Assembly: GCA_007050995.1 (NCBI GenBank)
Contig: VJOU01000021.1
Span: forward strand, 1 to 46,995
Origin: Glycocaulis profundi
Lineage (GTDB): Bacteria; Pseudomonadota; Alphaproteobacteria; Caulobacterales; Maricaulaceae
Length of the DNA stretch: 46,995 nucleotides
Direction of reading: 5' to 3'
Below are positions 17,428-26,732 of this stretch, one piece after another; position 1 is the first letter of the stretch; the number at the start of each line of letters is the position of its first letter. The translations under genes and the position numbers were made by a program. Below the pieces are notes generated by a model, which was given only the letters and a program-made list of their open reading frames with translations, was not told the origin of the DNA and did no database searches.

Positions 17428-18399
17428 ATGAACAGAATGCCCGATATCCCGAGAAACGTGCCTATTCCTGCAAACGACGGCGAAACGCGGATCGCGCAGC
17501 GTCCCGTGCGTTCGCCGCTGCTGGACACGGTCGAGGCCTACATCGACGCCCAGGGCGGCGGGCAGGGGCGGTTCCCCCTGCCGGTGCCGGGCGTCAATAT
17601 CATCCGCTCCTTTCAGGAGTTCATGCCGCCCCACAAAATCTACCGCCCGTCCCTGTGCGTGACCCTGCAGGGCGCAAAGCAGGTCCAGTTCGGAGAGGGC
17701 GAGCTTCACTACGGCGCCATGCAATGCCTGGTGGTGAGCATCGACATGCCAGGGGTGGGCCGGATTGCGCAGGCCAGCCCAACCGAGCCTTTTGTCGGCG
17801 TCACCATTGATTTTGATGTCGCCCTGCTGCGCGAGGTCATCAGTCAGCTCGAGACGCCGCCGCCACCCGACACCGGTTCGGAATCTTGCCTGTTCGTCGC
17901 CGATGTCGACGACAGCCTTGCCGATTGCATCGCGCGGCTGGTGAAGATGGCCGACACGCCCGCCTCGATCAGCTTCCTGCACCCGCTCGTCATGCGGGAG
18001 ATCTGCTACTGGCTTCTCGGCGGCCCGCATGGCGGCGAGCTGCGCAGGCTTGCGCTGCCGGAATCGCACTCCGAACGGATCGCGCGGGTGCTCTACTATC
18101 TGCGCGAGCGGCTCGATCAGCCTGTCCGCATCGAAGAGCTGGCCGATATGGCGGGCATGAGCGCCTCGTCCTTCCATCAGCATTTCAAGGCGATGACGTC
18201 GATGACGCCGCTCCAGTATCAGAAGCAGCTGAGGCTGCTGGAAGCCCGCCGTCTCATGGTGGCCGATGCGGCGACCGTCAGCGACGCGGCCTATCAGGTC
18301 GGCTATGAAAGCGCCTCCCAGTTCAGCCGCGAATATGCCCGCGCCTTCGGCACGCCGCCCAAGCGCGATGTCATGACCCTGAAGGCGCTCACGGCCTGA
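17428..18399 (+). CDS. AraC-family transcriptional regulator, AraC_N (YqhC-like) type
   Basis: A 323-residue regulator. The N-terminal domain (about 30-190) is of the AraC_N type (PF06719; IYRPSLCVTLQGAKQVQFGEGELHYG, then LVVSIDMPGVGRI). The C-terminal AraC domain has VRIEELADMAGMSASSFHQHFKAMTSMTPLQYQKQLRL and the second helix-turn-helix VSDAAYQVGYESASQFSREYARAFGTPP. E. coli YqhC, of this family, activates aldehyde reductases on exposure to reactive aldehydes. It is divergent from the MFS/Tat-SDR pair, and 41 bp after its stop begins a direct-repeat operator leading to the next SDR. Start chosen for GAGGAG upstream. Confidence 0.92.
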   Translation: MNRMPDIPRNVPIPANDGETRIAQRPVRSPLLDTVEAYIDAQGGGQGRFPLPVPGVNIIRSFQEFMPPHKIYRPSLCVTLQGAKQVQFGEGELHYGAMQCLVVSIDMPGVGRIAQASPTEPFVGVTIDFDVALLREVISQLETPPPPDTGSESCLFVADVDDSLADCIARLVKMADTPASISFLHPLVMREICYWLLGGPHGGELRRLALPESHSERIARVLYYLRERLDQPVRIEELADMAGMSASSFHQHFKAMTSMTPLQYQKQLRLLEARRLMVADAATVSDAAYQVGYESASQFSREYARAFGTPPKRDVMTLKALTA

Positions 18400-18439
18400 C
18401 CTGGCGGGGCAGGGCGGGGGCGAAGGGCTTCCGCTGCAG

Positions 18440-18469
18440 GATCAGGCACGTTTTCTGAGCCTTCAGGCA
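18440..18469 (+). promoter_or_regulatory. AraC-type direct-repeat operator, site 1 (upstream of SDR 18524)
   Basis: Half-sites GATCAGGCA (18440-18448) and CTTCAGGCA (18461-18469) start exactly 21 bp apart. The second ends 54 bp before the SDR start codon. The same pattern occurs five more times in this region. Two direct half-sites two helical turns apart are the usual binding mode of AraC-family proteins. Confidence 0.8.
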
Positions 18470-18523
18470 TGGCGCATCTCTCCCGGGATCCGGATGCTGA
18501 TCCGGAAGCCCAGGAGAGACGCC

Positions 18524-19438
18524 ATGACCAAATGGACCACCGCAGACATCCCCGACCAGACAGGCCGTGTGGCCGTCGTGACCGGCACGGCCGGACTCGG
18601 CTATGAAGATGCGCTCGCGCTGGCCCGCGCCGGCGCCGACCTGGTTCTCGCGGGGCGGGACGTCAACAAGGGGCCGGCCGCCGCCGACGCCATCAGGGCC
18701 GCCGCGCCCGGCGCTGCCGTCCGGTTCGAGCGGCTCGATCTGGCCAGCCTGGACTCGGTGCATGCCTTCGCCGACCGGCTGCGCGGCGAGACCGGCCGGC
18801 TCGACCTGCTCATCAACAATGCCGGGATCATGACCCCGCCGGACCGGCGCGTCACCGAGGACGGGTTCGAACTCCAGCTCGGCACCAACCATCTGGGGCA
18901 TTTCGCCCTGACCGCCTGGCTCCTGCCTTTGCTGAAGCAGACCCCGAAGGCGCGCGTCGTGGCCGTCTCCAGCGTGGCGGCCCGGGCGGGCGCGATCCAC
19001 TTCGATGATCTGAACAGCGAGCGCGCCTATCGGGCGATGTCCGCCTACGCCCAGTCCAAGCTGGCCTGCCTGATGTTCGCCTTCGAGCTTCAGCGCCGAA
19101 GCGAGGCCGGGGGCTGGGGAGTGACCAGCATCGCGGCTCATCCGGGACTCTCCAGGACGGACCTGCTCTACAAGATGGCGCGTCCCTGGGACCCGCGGAT
19201 CTATCTGCGCACCCTTCTGTGGTTCATGTTTCAGTCCGTGCCTCAGGGCGCGCTGCCGACCCTGTACGCGGCGACGGCGCCCGAGGCGGCTCCCGGGGGA
19301 TATTACGGACCGAACGGTCCCGGGGAGACACGCGGTTACCCCTCACCGTCCCTCATCCCCACGAACGCCCTGGACACCGAGGCGGCGGCAAGGCTGTGGG
19401 AGGTGTCGGAAAGGCTGACGGGCGCGCGTTTCGAGTGA
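18524..19438 (+). CDS. Short-chain dehydrogenase, retinol-dehydrogenase-like
   Basis: A 304-residue SDR of the retinol dehydrogenase/WWOX-like branch (TNHLGHFALTAWLLPLL, AVSSVAARAG, YAQSK with Tyr175 and Lys179, then VTSIAAHPGLSRTDL). The cofactor loop reads T20-G-T-A-G-L-G26, one residue shorter than the usual TGxxxGxG. The gene has its own AraC-type operator (18440-18469) and follows the AraC regulator on the same strand. It resembles the SDR at 34280-35374 in the C-terminal GGYYGP region. The start at 18524 is chosen because GGAGAG precedes it and the ten in-frame residues upstream are not conserved-looking. Substrate unknown. Confidence 0.88.
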   Translation: MTKWTTADIPDQTGRVAVVTGTAGLGYEDALALARAGADLVLAGRDVNKGPAAADAIRAAAPGAAVRFERLDLASLDSVHAFADRLRGETGRLDLLINNAGIMTPPDRRVTEDGFELQLGTNHLGHFALTAWLLPLLKQTPKARVVAVSSVAARAGAIHFDDLNSERAYRAMSAYAQSKLACLMFAFELQRRSEAGGWGVTSIAAHPGLSRTDLLYKMARPWDPRIYLRTLLWFMFQSVPQGALPTLYAATAPEAAPGGYYGPNGPGETRGYPSPSLIPTNALDTEAAARLWEVSERLTGARFE

Positions 19439-19561
19439 GCGCGCCGCGCGGCTCAAACGTCCAGACCAGACCGGCGCCGTCACGTCTGCGAACCCTGTGG
19501 GCGCCGGGCTCGGTGGGGCAGGAAAACACCCCTGCTGGTCTCGGCGCCGCGCGGGTCCGGG

Positions 19562-20458
19562 TCAGGCGGCCTGGCTTTCATCGCCCCGGCGGGCTTCCCG
19601 GCTCGGGGGGTAGCCGAATTTCCGCGCGAATTCGCGGCTGAACTGCGTGGGGCTTTCATATCCCACCGCGAACGCGGCCGTCGTCACGGACAGGCCTTCA
19701 TCGGCGAGCTTCTGACGCGCGACCAGCAGGCGAATATCCTTCTGGAACTGGAGCGGTGTGGTGGCCGTGACGGCTTTGAAATGCTCATGGAAGCTGGACA
19801 GGCTCATGCCCGCGAGGTTTGCGAGTTCGTTCACCGATACGGGGCTGGCGTAGTCGCGTCTGAGCTTGACGATCGCCCGGTTGACGCGGCTCGCATGGCT
19901 GTCGGGCTGCAACAGACGCCGGAGCATGCCGCCATGCTCCTGCATCAGCATGTGGAAATGAACTTCCCGGATCAGAAGCGGGGTGAGGATCTGCTGCTCC
20001 ATGGCGGGTCGCGACAGCAGGTCGAAGAGCCGTCCCATGGCGTGCTGGGGGGCCGTCCCGCTCGCGCCCGAGGCGATGGCGTGATCCGTGCGCAGGTCAG
20101 GCTCCGAGAGGTCGATCTCGGCCTGAAGGCTGCGCAGAACGGCAAAGTCGATCCGCAGGGCGAGGCCGACATAGGGCCGGTGAGGCGACGCCTCACGGAC
20201 CCGGTTGGTGGTCGGCAGGTCGACGCTGACGATCATCGTGTCGCCGCGTCCATAGCTGACCACGCGATCACCCAGATGCGCCTCCTTGCGGCCTTGCAGG
20301 ACGAAACAGAACAGCGGCGCGTAGAGCGCGTTCTGCAGCGGCGTCGGTGTCCGGCTGCGGATCATGCACAGGCCATGCGGTCCGATCTCGCGGGGCGCTT
20401 CGGGCAGCCCTTTGGCGTCGGCGAACTCTATGAGGCGCGAGATCAGCGCAGGGTCCAT
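19562..20458 (-). CDS. AraC-family transcriptional regulator, AraC_N type, divergent from RND operon
   Basis: A 298-residue regulator with the AraC_N sensor domain (LYAPLFCFVLQGRKEAHLGDRVVSYGRGDTMIVSVDLP) and the C-terminal AraC domain (VSVNELANLAGMSLSSFHEHFKAVTATTPLQFQKDIRLL; VTTAAFAVGYESPTQFSREFARKFGYPP). The start at 20458 has GGAG seven bases upstream; an in-frame start 57 bases earlier lacks a ribosome site. It is divergent from the RND efflux operon, and the spacer holds a direct-repeat operator facing that operon, so it is the most likely regulator of it. Inducer unknown. Confidence 0.92.
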   Translation of the reverse strand: MDPALISRLIEFADAKGLPEAPREIGPHGLCMIRSRTPTPLQNALYAPLFCFVLQGRKEAHLGDRVVSYGRGDTMIVSVDLPTTNRVREASPHRPYVGLALRIDFAVLRSLQAEIDLSEPDLRTDHAIASGASGTAPQHAMGRLFDLLSRPAMEQQILTPLLIREVHFHMLMQEHGGMLRRLLQPDSHASRVNRAIVKLRRDYASPVSVNELANLAGMSLSSFHEHFKAVTATTPLQFQKDIRLLVARQKLADEGLSVTTAAFAVGYESPTQFSREFARKFGYPPSREARRGDESQAA

Positions 20459-20535
20459 CGTCTTGCTCCATGTCCAGACCCCGACCGTACACATCCGGCC
20501 AGTTCGTGTCTGCACAATCCAAGGCGTGATCGGAG

Positions 20536-20565
20536 GATCGGGCAGGTAATTTGGACGAGCGGGCA
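20536..20565 (+). promoter_or_regulatory. AraC-type direct-repeat operator, site 2 (upstream of RND operon)
   Basis: Half-sites GATCGGGCA (20536-20544) and GAGCGGGCA (20557-20565) are spaced 21 bp start to start. The second ends 65 bp before the start of the membrane-fusion gene. A possible -10 element (TGTAGG) lies about 20 bp further on. Confidence 0.8.
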
Positions 20566-20630
20566 GGCAAGCCCGGGTCCAGGCCTGTAGGTCCTGAAGG
20601 CGAGCAACGCGCCGTCAGGACACACGACCC

Positions 20631-21875
20631 ATGAATCAGACAGACCCCGCCGTCACCCGGACCCTGGCCCGCCTGCCCGCGCCGCTCCGAATCCCGCGAA
20701 CGGCCCGAACGGTCATCGAGTCCGTTGAGCGACCCCCCAGCGTTCTCAGGCGAGCGCCGCCCTGGCGGCCTCGCCGCGGCGCCGTTTCACGGCTTCGATC
20801 CGCCTGGCTCGCCCTGACCGTGCTCGGGCTCTACGCCCTCGCCCCTGCGGCGCTCGCGCAGCAGAACGGGCCGATGACCGTGATCACGGCCCCGGCGACG
20901 GAGCGAGACTTCGTCGATCGGATCGAAGCGCTCGGCACGCTGCAGGCGAATGAGCTGATCGACATCACGGCGCTCATCACCGAACGGGTGACCGCCATCC
21001 ATTTCGACGACGGCGACGCCGTTGCGAGAGGGCAGATCCTCGTGGAGTTCTCCCGCGGCCAAGAGGAGGCCCTGCTCGCGCAGACCCGGGCCGTGCGGGA
21101 TGAAGCCGAGGACGAGTTCCGGCGGGCTGAAACGCTGGAGGGACGCGGCGCCGTGTCCCAGAGCGAATTCGCCCTGCGCCGGCGCGAACGCGCGGTCGCC
21201 GAAGCGCGGGTCGCGGAGATGGAAGCGCGGGTGTCCGATCGAATCCTGCGCGCGCCCTTCGACGGCATAATAGGGCTTCGCCAGATCAGCGCCGGGGCGA
21301 CGGTCTCGCCCGGGGACGTGATCGCGCGGCTCGTCGATACCCAGACCCTGAAACTCGATTTCTCCGTCCCCGCGAGCGTGCTCGGGGCCCTGGAGCCGGG
21401 CGCGCAGATCGAGGCGCGCCTGCGGGGGGGCGGGGACAGGCCCGTCCAGGGGAGTGTCGCCTCCATCGACAGCGTGATCGATCCGGTCACCCGGTCCGTG
21501 CTGGTGCGGGCCCATGTCCCGAATGAAGACGACCGTCTCCGGCCCGGGCAGCTCGTGCGCGTGGACCTGTTGAGCAATGCGCGCACGGCGATAGCGGTGC
21601 CGGAAGGCGCCCTCATCCCGGAAGGGGCGCGCACTTTCGTCTATGTCGCCGAACCCGGCGAGACAGGGGCCTTGGCGGCGATCCGCCGGGAGGTGCGTGT
21701 CGGCGCCCGGCGCGCGGGCCATGTGGAGATCCTCGAGGGGCTGGAGAGCGCCGAGACCGTGATCGCCGAAGGCGCGCTCAGGCTGCGTCCCGGGGCGCTC
21801 GTGCGTCCCGTGAGCTCGATACAGGACAGCGCTCCGGCGCCAGTCGCGCAACCCGCCACGGAGGCGTCCAGATGA
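20631..21875 (+). CDS. RND efflux membrane-fusion (periplasmic adaptor) protein
   Basis: A 414-residue adaptor of the AcrA/MexA family. The hydrophobic anchor or signal segment (WLALTVLGLYALAPAALAQ) starts only near residue 58, after an arginine- and proline-rich N-terminal extension, so a start further downstream is possible. The lipoyl/barrel-sandwich halves (VTAIHFDDGDAVARGQILVEF and ILRAPFDGIIGLRQISAGATVSPGD), the coiled-coil hairpin between them and the beta-barrel are present. It couples the inner-membrane pump encoded next (4-bp overlap, ATGA) to the outer-membrane channel encoded third. Confidence 0.93.
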   Translation: MNQTDPAVTRTLARLPAPLRIPRTARTVIESVERPPSVLRRAPPWRPRRGAVSRLRSAWLALTVLGLYALAPAALAQQNGPMTVITAPATERDFVDRIEALGTLQANELIDITALITERVTAIHFDDGDAVARGQILVEFSRGQEEALLAQTRAVRDEAEDEFRRAETLEGRGAVSQSEFALRRRERAVAEARVAEMEARVSDRILRAPFDGIIGLRQISAGATVSPGDVIARLVDTQTLKLDFSVPASVLGALEPGAQIEARLRGGGDRPVQGSVASIDSVIDPVTRSVLVRAHVPNEDDRLRPGQLVRVDLLSNARTAIAVPEGALIPEGARTFVYVAEPGETGALAAIRREVRVGARRAGHVEILEGLESAETVIAEGALRLRPGALVRPVSSIQDSAPAPVAQPATEASR

Positions 21876-24800
21876 TCCTCTCCGATATGTCGGTGCGGCG
21901 CCCGGTGGTGGCCGCCGTGATGTCCCTGATCCTCGTGGCGTGCGGGGTCGTGTCCTTCCAGCTCCTGCCCCTGCGTCAGTATCCCGATATCGATCCGCCC
22001 ATCGTCTCCATTGAAACGATGTATCCCGGCGCCGCCGCGAACGTGGTCGAGACGCGCGTCACCGAACTCATCGAAGAGCGGGTTTCCGGGATCGAAGGGA
22101 TCGAGACGATCGAATCCGTCAGCGAGGACGGTCAGTCGACGATCACGCTCACCTTCGTCACCACGCGCGATCCCGACGCCGCGGCCAATGACGTGCGTGA
22201 CCGCGTCGCCGGGGTGCTGAGCGACCTGCCCGAGGAGGCCGACCCGCCAGAGGTCACGAAGGTTGATGCCAACCAGGACGTCGTCATCTGGGTGAACCTG
22301 ACTGGGGACCAGATGTCTATGGCGGAGCTGACCGACTATGCCGAGCGCTATCTCGTCGACCGGTTCGCGCGGATCGAGGGCGTCGCGCGGGTCCAGATCG
22401 GCGGCCGGCAGTCCTACGCCATGCGAATCTGGCTCGATCGCCAGGAAATGGCGGCCCGTGACATCGTCGTGGCGGACGTGGAAGCGCGGCTGCGGGCGGA
22501 GAATCTCGAACTGCCCGCCGGCAGCATCGAATCCGTCGACCGGCAGCTCACCGTGCGGGTCGACCGGATGTTCTCCACTCCGGACGACTTCGCCCGGCTG
22601 GTGATTGCCGAAGGGCGGGACGGCTATCTGGTGCGGCTCGGCGACATCGCGCGCGTCGAACTGGGAACCGTGGAATCGCGCACCTTCTTCCGCGGCAATC
22701 TGGTCCCCAATATCGGGCTGGGCATCATCCGGCAGTCGACCGCGAACACCGTGGCGGTGGCCAGGGCGACCCGCGCCGAGGCGGCGCAGATCGGTGAAAC
22801 GCTGCCCGACGGCATGTCGCTGGAACCCGCCTATGACACCTCGGTCTTCATCGAAAGCGCCATCACCGAGGTGTATGTCACGCTCGCGATCGCGGTCCTG
22901 CTGGTCGTTTTCGTGATCTTCCTGTTCCTGGGCAGTCTCCGCGCCACGCTCATTCCGGCCGTGACCGTTCCCGTCTCGCTCATCGGCGCCTTCTTCGCCA
23001 TGCAGCTTCTGGGCTTCTCCATAAACCTGCTCACCCTGCTCGCGCTGGTGCTGGCGATCGGTCTTGTCGTGGACGACGCCATCGTGGTCCTGGAGAACAT
23101 TTTCCGCCGGATGGACGAGGGCGGGGAGACGCCCCTGGTCGCGGCCTATGAAGGCGCGCGCCAGGTCGGGTTCGCGGTTGTCGCGACCACCGTCGTGCTG
23201 ATCGCGGTGTTCACGCCCATCGCCTTTCTCCAGGGCGATGTGGGGCGGCTCTTCTCCGAATTCGCGCTCACCATGGCCGCGGCGGTGGCGATCTCAAGCT
23301 TCGTGGCCCTGACCCTCTGTCCGGCGCTAGCATCGAAAGTGCTCAAGCCGCGGACCAACAAACTCTTCATCACCCGGATCATCGACGCCGGGTTCGCCAG
23401 GCTGCGCGCGGGCTATGCGTGGCTGCTCCGCATCCTTCTGAAGGTCCCGGTCATCGGGCTCGGTCTCATCGCCGCAGGCGTGGCCGGGTCCGTCGCTCTG
23501 ACGATGAGCCTGCCGTCCGAATACGCCCCGCGCGAAGATCGCGGCGTCTTCTTCGTCATCGTGACCGGCCCCGAAGGCGCCACCCATGACTACATGGCGC
23601 GCTACATGGACGAGATCGAACGGCGCATGACGCCCTATGTCGAGGCCGGCGAGGTCCAGCGTCTGCTCGTCCGGTCGCCCAACAGTTTCGGCAATTTCGA
23701 GACCTTCAACAGCGGCATCGTCATCTCCGTGCTCAGCGATTGGGACGCGCGGCGCGGCGGGTTCGAGATCATGGCCGAGCTCAATGCGCGCCTGGCGGAC
23801 CTGCCGGGTGTCCGGGCCTTCCCCGTCATGCCCCAGGGGTTTGGCGGCGGGCCGCAGATGCCCGTGCAGATGACCATCGGCGGCGGCAGCTGGGAGCAAC
23901 TGGCCGAATGGCGGGACACCCTGCTCGAGGCGATCGCCGAGCGGGAGCTGGCGCTTGGCCGGATCGACTGGGATTACAGGGAAACCGCGCCGCAGTTGCG
24001 GGTCGATATCGACTATGACCAGGCCGCGACGCTCGGCGTGAGCCTCGCCAATATCGGCCGGACCCTGGAAACCATGTTCGGCTCGCGCCGGGTGACGACC
24101 TTCATGATGGCGGGCGAGGAATATGACGTGATGCTCGAAGGCGAGCGCGACCTCCAACGCTCGCCCGCGGCGCTGACCAATATCCATGTCCGCTCAGACC
24201 GCACCGGCGCGCTCATCCCCTTGAGCACGCTGGTCACGCTCCGCGAAGCGGGGGGCTCGTCCAGCCTCAACCGATTCAACCGCGTGCGCGCCATCACGAT
24301 CGAAGCCGGCCTTCCACCCGGGCGCGCCCTGGGCGACGCGCTCGACGAGTTGGAAGCGCTCGCCCGCGAGGTGCTCCCGCCCGAAGTGGTGATCGACTTC
24401 AAAGGCGAGTCTCGCGACATCCGTCAGGCGGGGGAGTCGATGGCGTTCATCTTCGCGTTCGGCGCGGGGATCGTCTTCCTGGTGCTGGCCGCGCAGTTTG
24501 AAAGCGTGCGGCATCCCCTCGTGATCATGCTGTCGGTGCCGGTCGCCATCGTCGGCGGGCTGCTGGCCCTGCGCCTGACCGGCTTGTCGCTCAATCTCTA
24601 CAGCCAGATCGGCCTCATCATGCTGATCGGGCTGGCGGCGAAGAACGGCATCCTGATCGTGGAGTTCGCCAACCAGCTTCGCGATCGGGGGCAGGCTTTC
24701 CGCGAGCCGCTGTACGAGGCCTCGCTCGCACGCTTCCGCCCCATCGTGATGACGGGCGTGACGACCATCGCCGGATCCATTCCGCTCATCCTCTCCAGTG

Positions 24801-25003
24801 GCGCGGGGCAGGAAACCCGCTTCGTGATGGGGGTCGTGATCTTCGGAGGCGTTCTGGTCTCGACCTTCGTCGCCCTGATCACCGTGCCGACGGCCTACGC
24901 CCTGCTCGCCCGGGGCACGCAGTCGCCCGGCACGATTGCGCGGCGGCTCGATGCCGAGCGCAAGGCCTCTCCGCTTCTCTCCCCTGAAGCCCCAGCAGAG
25001 TAG
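21872..25003 (+). CDS. RND multidrug efflux permease (HAE1-type)
   Basis: A 1043-residue inner-membrane pump with the two-fold RND layout: a transmembrane helix, a large periplasmic loop, six more helices, repeated. The proton-relay acids Asp401-Asp402 lie in GLVVDDAIVVLENIFRRM and Lys924 in AAKNGILIVEF. The usual RND opening SVRRPVVAAVMSLILV and QYPDIDPPIVSIETMYPGA are intact. It exports hydrophobic or amphiphilic compounds with proton antiport. It is the middle gene of a three-gene operon with adaptor and outer-membrane factor. Substrate range cannot be predicted, but the context of reductases suggests toxic small molecules. Confidence 0.96.
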   Translation: MILSDMSVRRPVVAAVMSLILVACGVVSFQLLPLRQYPDIDPPIVSIETMYPGAAANVVETRVTELIEERVSGIEGIETIESVSEDGQSTITLTFVTTRDPDAAANDVRDRVAGVLSDLPEEADPPEVTKVDANQDVVIWVNLTGDQMSMAELTDYAERYLVDRFARIEGVARVQIGGRQSYAMRIWLDRQEMAARDIVVADVEARLRAENLELPAGSIESVDRQLTVRVDRMFSTPDDFARLVIAEGRDGYLVRLGDIARVELGTVESRTFFRGNLVPNIGLGIIRQSTANTVAVARATRAEAAQIGETLPDGMSLEPAYDTSVFIESAITEVYVTLAIAVLLVVFVIFLFLGSLRATLIPAVTVPVSLIGAFFAMQLLGFSINLLTLLALVLAIGLVVDDAIVVLENIFRRMDEGGETPLVAAYEGARQVGFAVVATTVVLIAVFTPIAFLQGDVGRLFSEFALTMAAAVAISSFVALTLCPALASKVLKPRTNKLFITRIIDAGFARLRAGYAWLLRILLKVPVIGLGLIAAGVAGSVALTMSLPSEYAPREDRGVFFVIVTGPEGATHDYMARYMDEIERRMTPYVEAGEVQRLLVRSPNSFGNFETFNSGIVISVLSDWDARRGGFEIMAELNARLADLPGVRAFPVMPQGFGGGPQMPVQMTIGGGSWEQLAEWRDTLLEAIAERELALGRIDWDYRETAPQLRVDIDYDQAATLGVSLANIGRTLETMFGSRRVTTFMMAGEEYDVMLEGERDLQRSPAALTNIHVRSDRTGALIPLSTLVTLREAGGSSSLNRFNRVRAITIEAGLPPGRALGDALDELEALAREVLPPEVVIDFKGESRDIRQAGESMAFIFAFGAGIVFLVLAAQFESVRHPLVIMLSVPVAIVGGLLALRLTGLSLNLYSQIGLIMLIGLAAKNGILIVEFANQLRDRGQAFREPLYEASLARFRPIVMTGVTTIAGSIPLILSSGAGQETRFVMGVVIFGGVLVSTFVALITVPTAYALLARGTQSPGTIARRLDAERKASPLLSPEAPAE

Positions 25004-25011
25004 GTTGTGCG

Positions 25012-26484
25012 ATGTCCCCGACTGTGCCCGTTCGCCTGACGCGCCTCATGGCAGCCGCCCGCCTCACGGCCGCTGCGACGGTCGCAGGGCTGCTTTCGGC
25101 CTGCGCCACCCTGGGCCCCGATCACGCCCCGCCGGACACAGGTCCGTATGCGAGCGAAGCGTTCGTGTTCGGCGATCCATATGGGTCGCAGATGCCCCTG
25201 GCGCGCTGGTGGACAGCGTTCGATGACGCCGAACTCGATCGCCTCATCGAACGCGGTCTCGCCGAGAACCGCACGCTGACGCGCGCCGCCGCGAACCTGC
25301 AGCGGGCGCGGGCTGAACTCGGGCTCGCACGCCTTGAACGGGTGCCCGAGGACACCGTCAGCGCGAGCTATCTCGAAGCCCGGCGGGCCAGCGCGTCGTC
25401 CAGCGAGGCAGGCCCCGGTTCAGGGCCTGCGGCGCCGGCTGAAACCCTGCGCTATGGCCAGCTGGGCGTCTCCGCGCTCTGGGAACTCGATCTGTTCGGA
25501 CGCATAGATCGCATGATCGAAAGCGCTGCCGCGCGCGCGGAGGCGTCTGAAGCCGCCCTTGCGGACCTGCAGCTCGTCATCATCGCGGACATTGCCGACG
25601 CCTATGTGAGCCTGCGCGGGCTCTACGCCCAGCTTCGCGTCGCGAACGAGAATGTCGAGAACCAGCAGGAGACACTCGCACTGGTGCGCGATCTGCAGGC
25701 CGCAGGCCGCGCGACGGAGCTGGACGTTCAGCAGACGCGCGTTCAGCTCGCCAATGCGGACGCCGTCCGCCCGATCCTGCAAGCCGCGATCGCGGAAAGA
25801 ACGAGCCAGCTGGCCGTGCTCGTGGGCGTCACGCCTGCGCACCTGGAGCCGCTGATCGAGGCCGGCGCCGCTCTGCCGCTCATCGAGGGCGTCATCGCCG
25901 CCGGCGATCCGGCCGCCCTGCTGCGACGCCGGCCGGATATCCGCGAGCGCGAACGGATCCTGGCGGCCGCGACGGCGGAAATCGGCGTCAATCTCGCCGA
26001 CGCCTTCCCGCGCCTGAGCCTTTTGGGCGATGTCGGGTTCAGTTCCGCGGGGGGCGGAGACCTGTTCGGCACCAATGCCCTGAACTTCGCGCTTGGCCCG
26101 CAGCTGTCCTGGTCGGTGTTGGGACTTGCCGGGACCCGGCAGCGCGTGGCTGCGGCGCGGGCGTCTGCGGTCATGGCATTCGCCGAATACGAGCAGGCGG
26201 TGCTCATGGCGCTCGCGGAAACGGAAACCGCGCTCGCCCGGCAGGCCCAGCTTCAACGCCGCATCGCGTCGCTTCGGGATGCCGACGCCGCCGCCGTGTC
26301 GGCGGCCGACCTGGCGCGGCTGCGATATGAGACCGGCGCCACGGATTTCCTCAATGTTCTCGATGCGGACCGTGTGAGGCTGGATGCCGCCAACCAGCTC
26401 GCCGCGGCCCGCACCGAACTGGCGCGCGCGCAGGTGGCGGTCTTCAGAGCCCTGCGAGCCGGAAGCCCGCCCGGACAGGCGTGA
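25012..26484 (+). CDS. Outer-membrane efflux lipoprotein, NodT/OprM family
   Basis: A 490-residue TolC-like channel protein. A lipobox LLSA-C31 marks it as a lipoprotein. The repeated OEP halves are seen, with WWTAFDDAELDRLIERGLAENRTL, YGQLGVSALWELDLFGRIDR, RRRPDIREREREIL-like sequence and NFALGPQLSWSVLGLAGTRQR. It forms the trimeric outer-membrane exit duct for the RND pump encoded 8 bp upstream. It is the last gene of the RND operon. Confidence 0.94.
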   Translation: MSPTVPVRLTRLMAAARLTAAATVAGLLSACATLGPDHAPPDTGPYASEAFVFGDPYGSQMPLARWWTAFDDAELDRLIERGLAENRTLTRAAANLQRARAELGLARLERVPEDTVSASYLEARRASASSSEAGPGSGPAAPAETLRYGQLGVSALWELDLFGRIDRMIESAAARAEASEAALADLQLVIIADIADAYVSLRGLYAQLRVANENVENQQETLALVRDLQAAGRATELDVQQTRVQLANADAVRPILQAAIAERTSQLAVLVGVTPAHLEPLIEAGAALPLIEGVIAAGDPAALLRRRPDIRERERILAAATAEIGVNLADAFPRLSLLGDVGFSSAGGGDLFGTNALNFALGPQLSWSVLGLAGTRQRVAAARASAVMAFAEYEQAVLMALAETETALARQAQLQRRIASLRDADAAAVSAADLARLRYETGATDFLNVLDADRVRLDAANQLAAARTELARAQVAVFRALRAGSPPGQA

Positions 26485-26608
26485 CCGGGCCGCCATCGAC
26501 CGGCCCTGTGCTGCCGCCGGAGCCCTCATGGGCGCTTTTCATCGTCAGACATCAGCGCAGCGGGGATTCAGCGCCCGAGGGGAACTCGAACCGAAACGCG
26601 CGATGCAG

Positions 26609-26638
26609 GATCAGGCAGGTTTTGTGGACCTTCGGGAA
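26609..26638 (+). promoter_or_regulatory. AraC-type direct-repeat operator, site 3 (upstream of DUF2306 gene)
   Basis: Half-sites GATCAGGCA (26609-26617) and CTTCGGGAA (26630-26638) are 21 bp apart. The flanks (GCAG before, TGG after) match site 1 closely. It ends 94 bp before the membrane-protein start, further than at the other sites. Confidence 0.75.
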
Positions 26639-26732
26639 TGGACCGGCGTGTGCCGGGCCTCTTTGGTGGTTCAGGCCCGGGTCGGGCGTTCAGACCCGGT
26701 CTTGCCGCCACCAACAGAAGGACACGAACTCC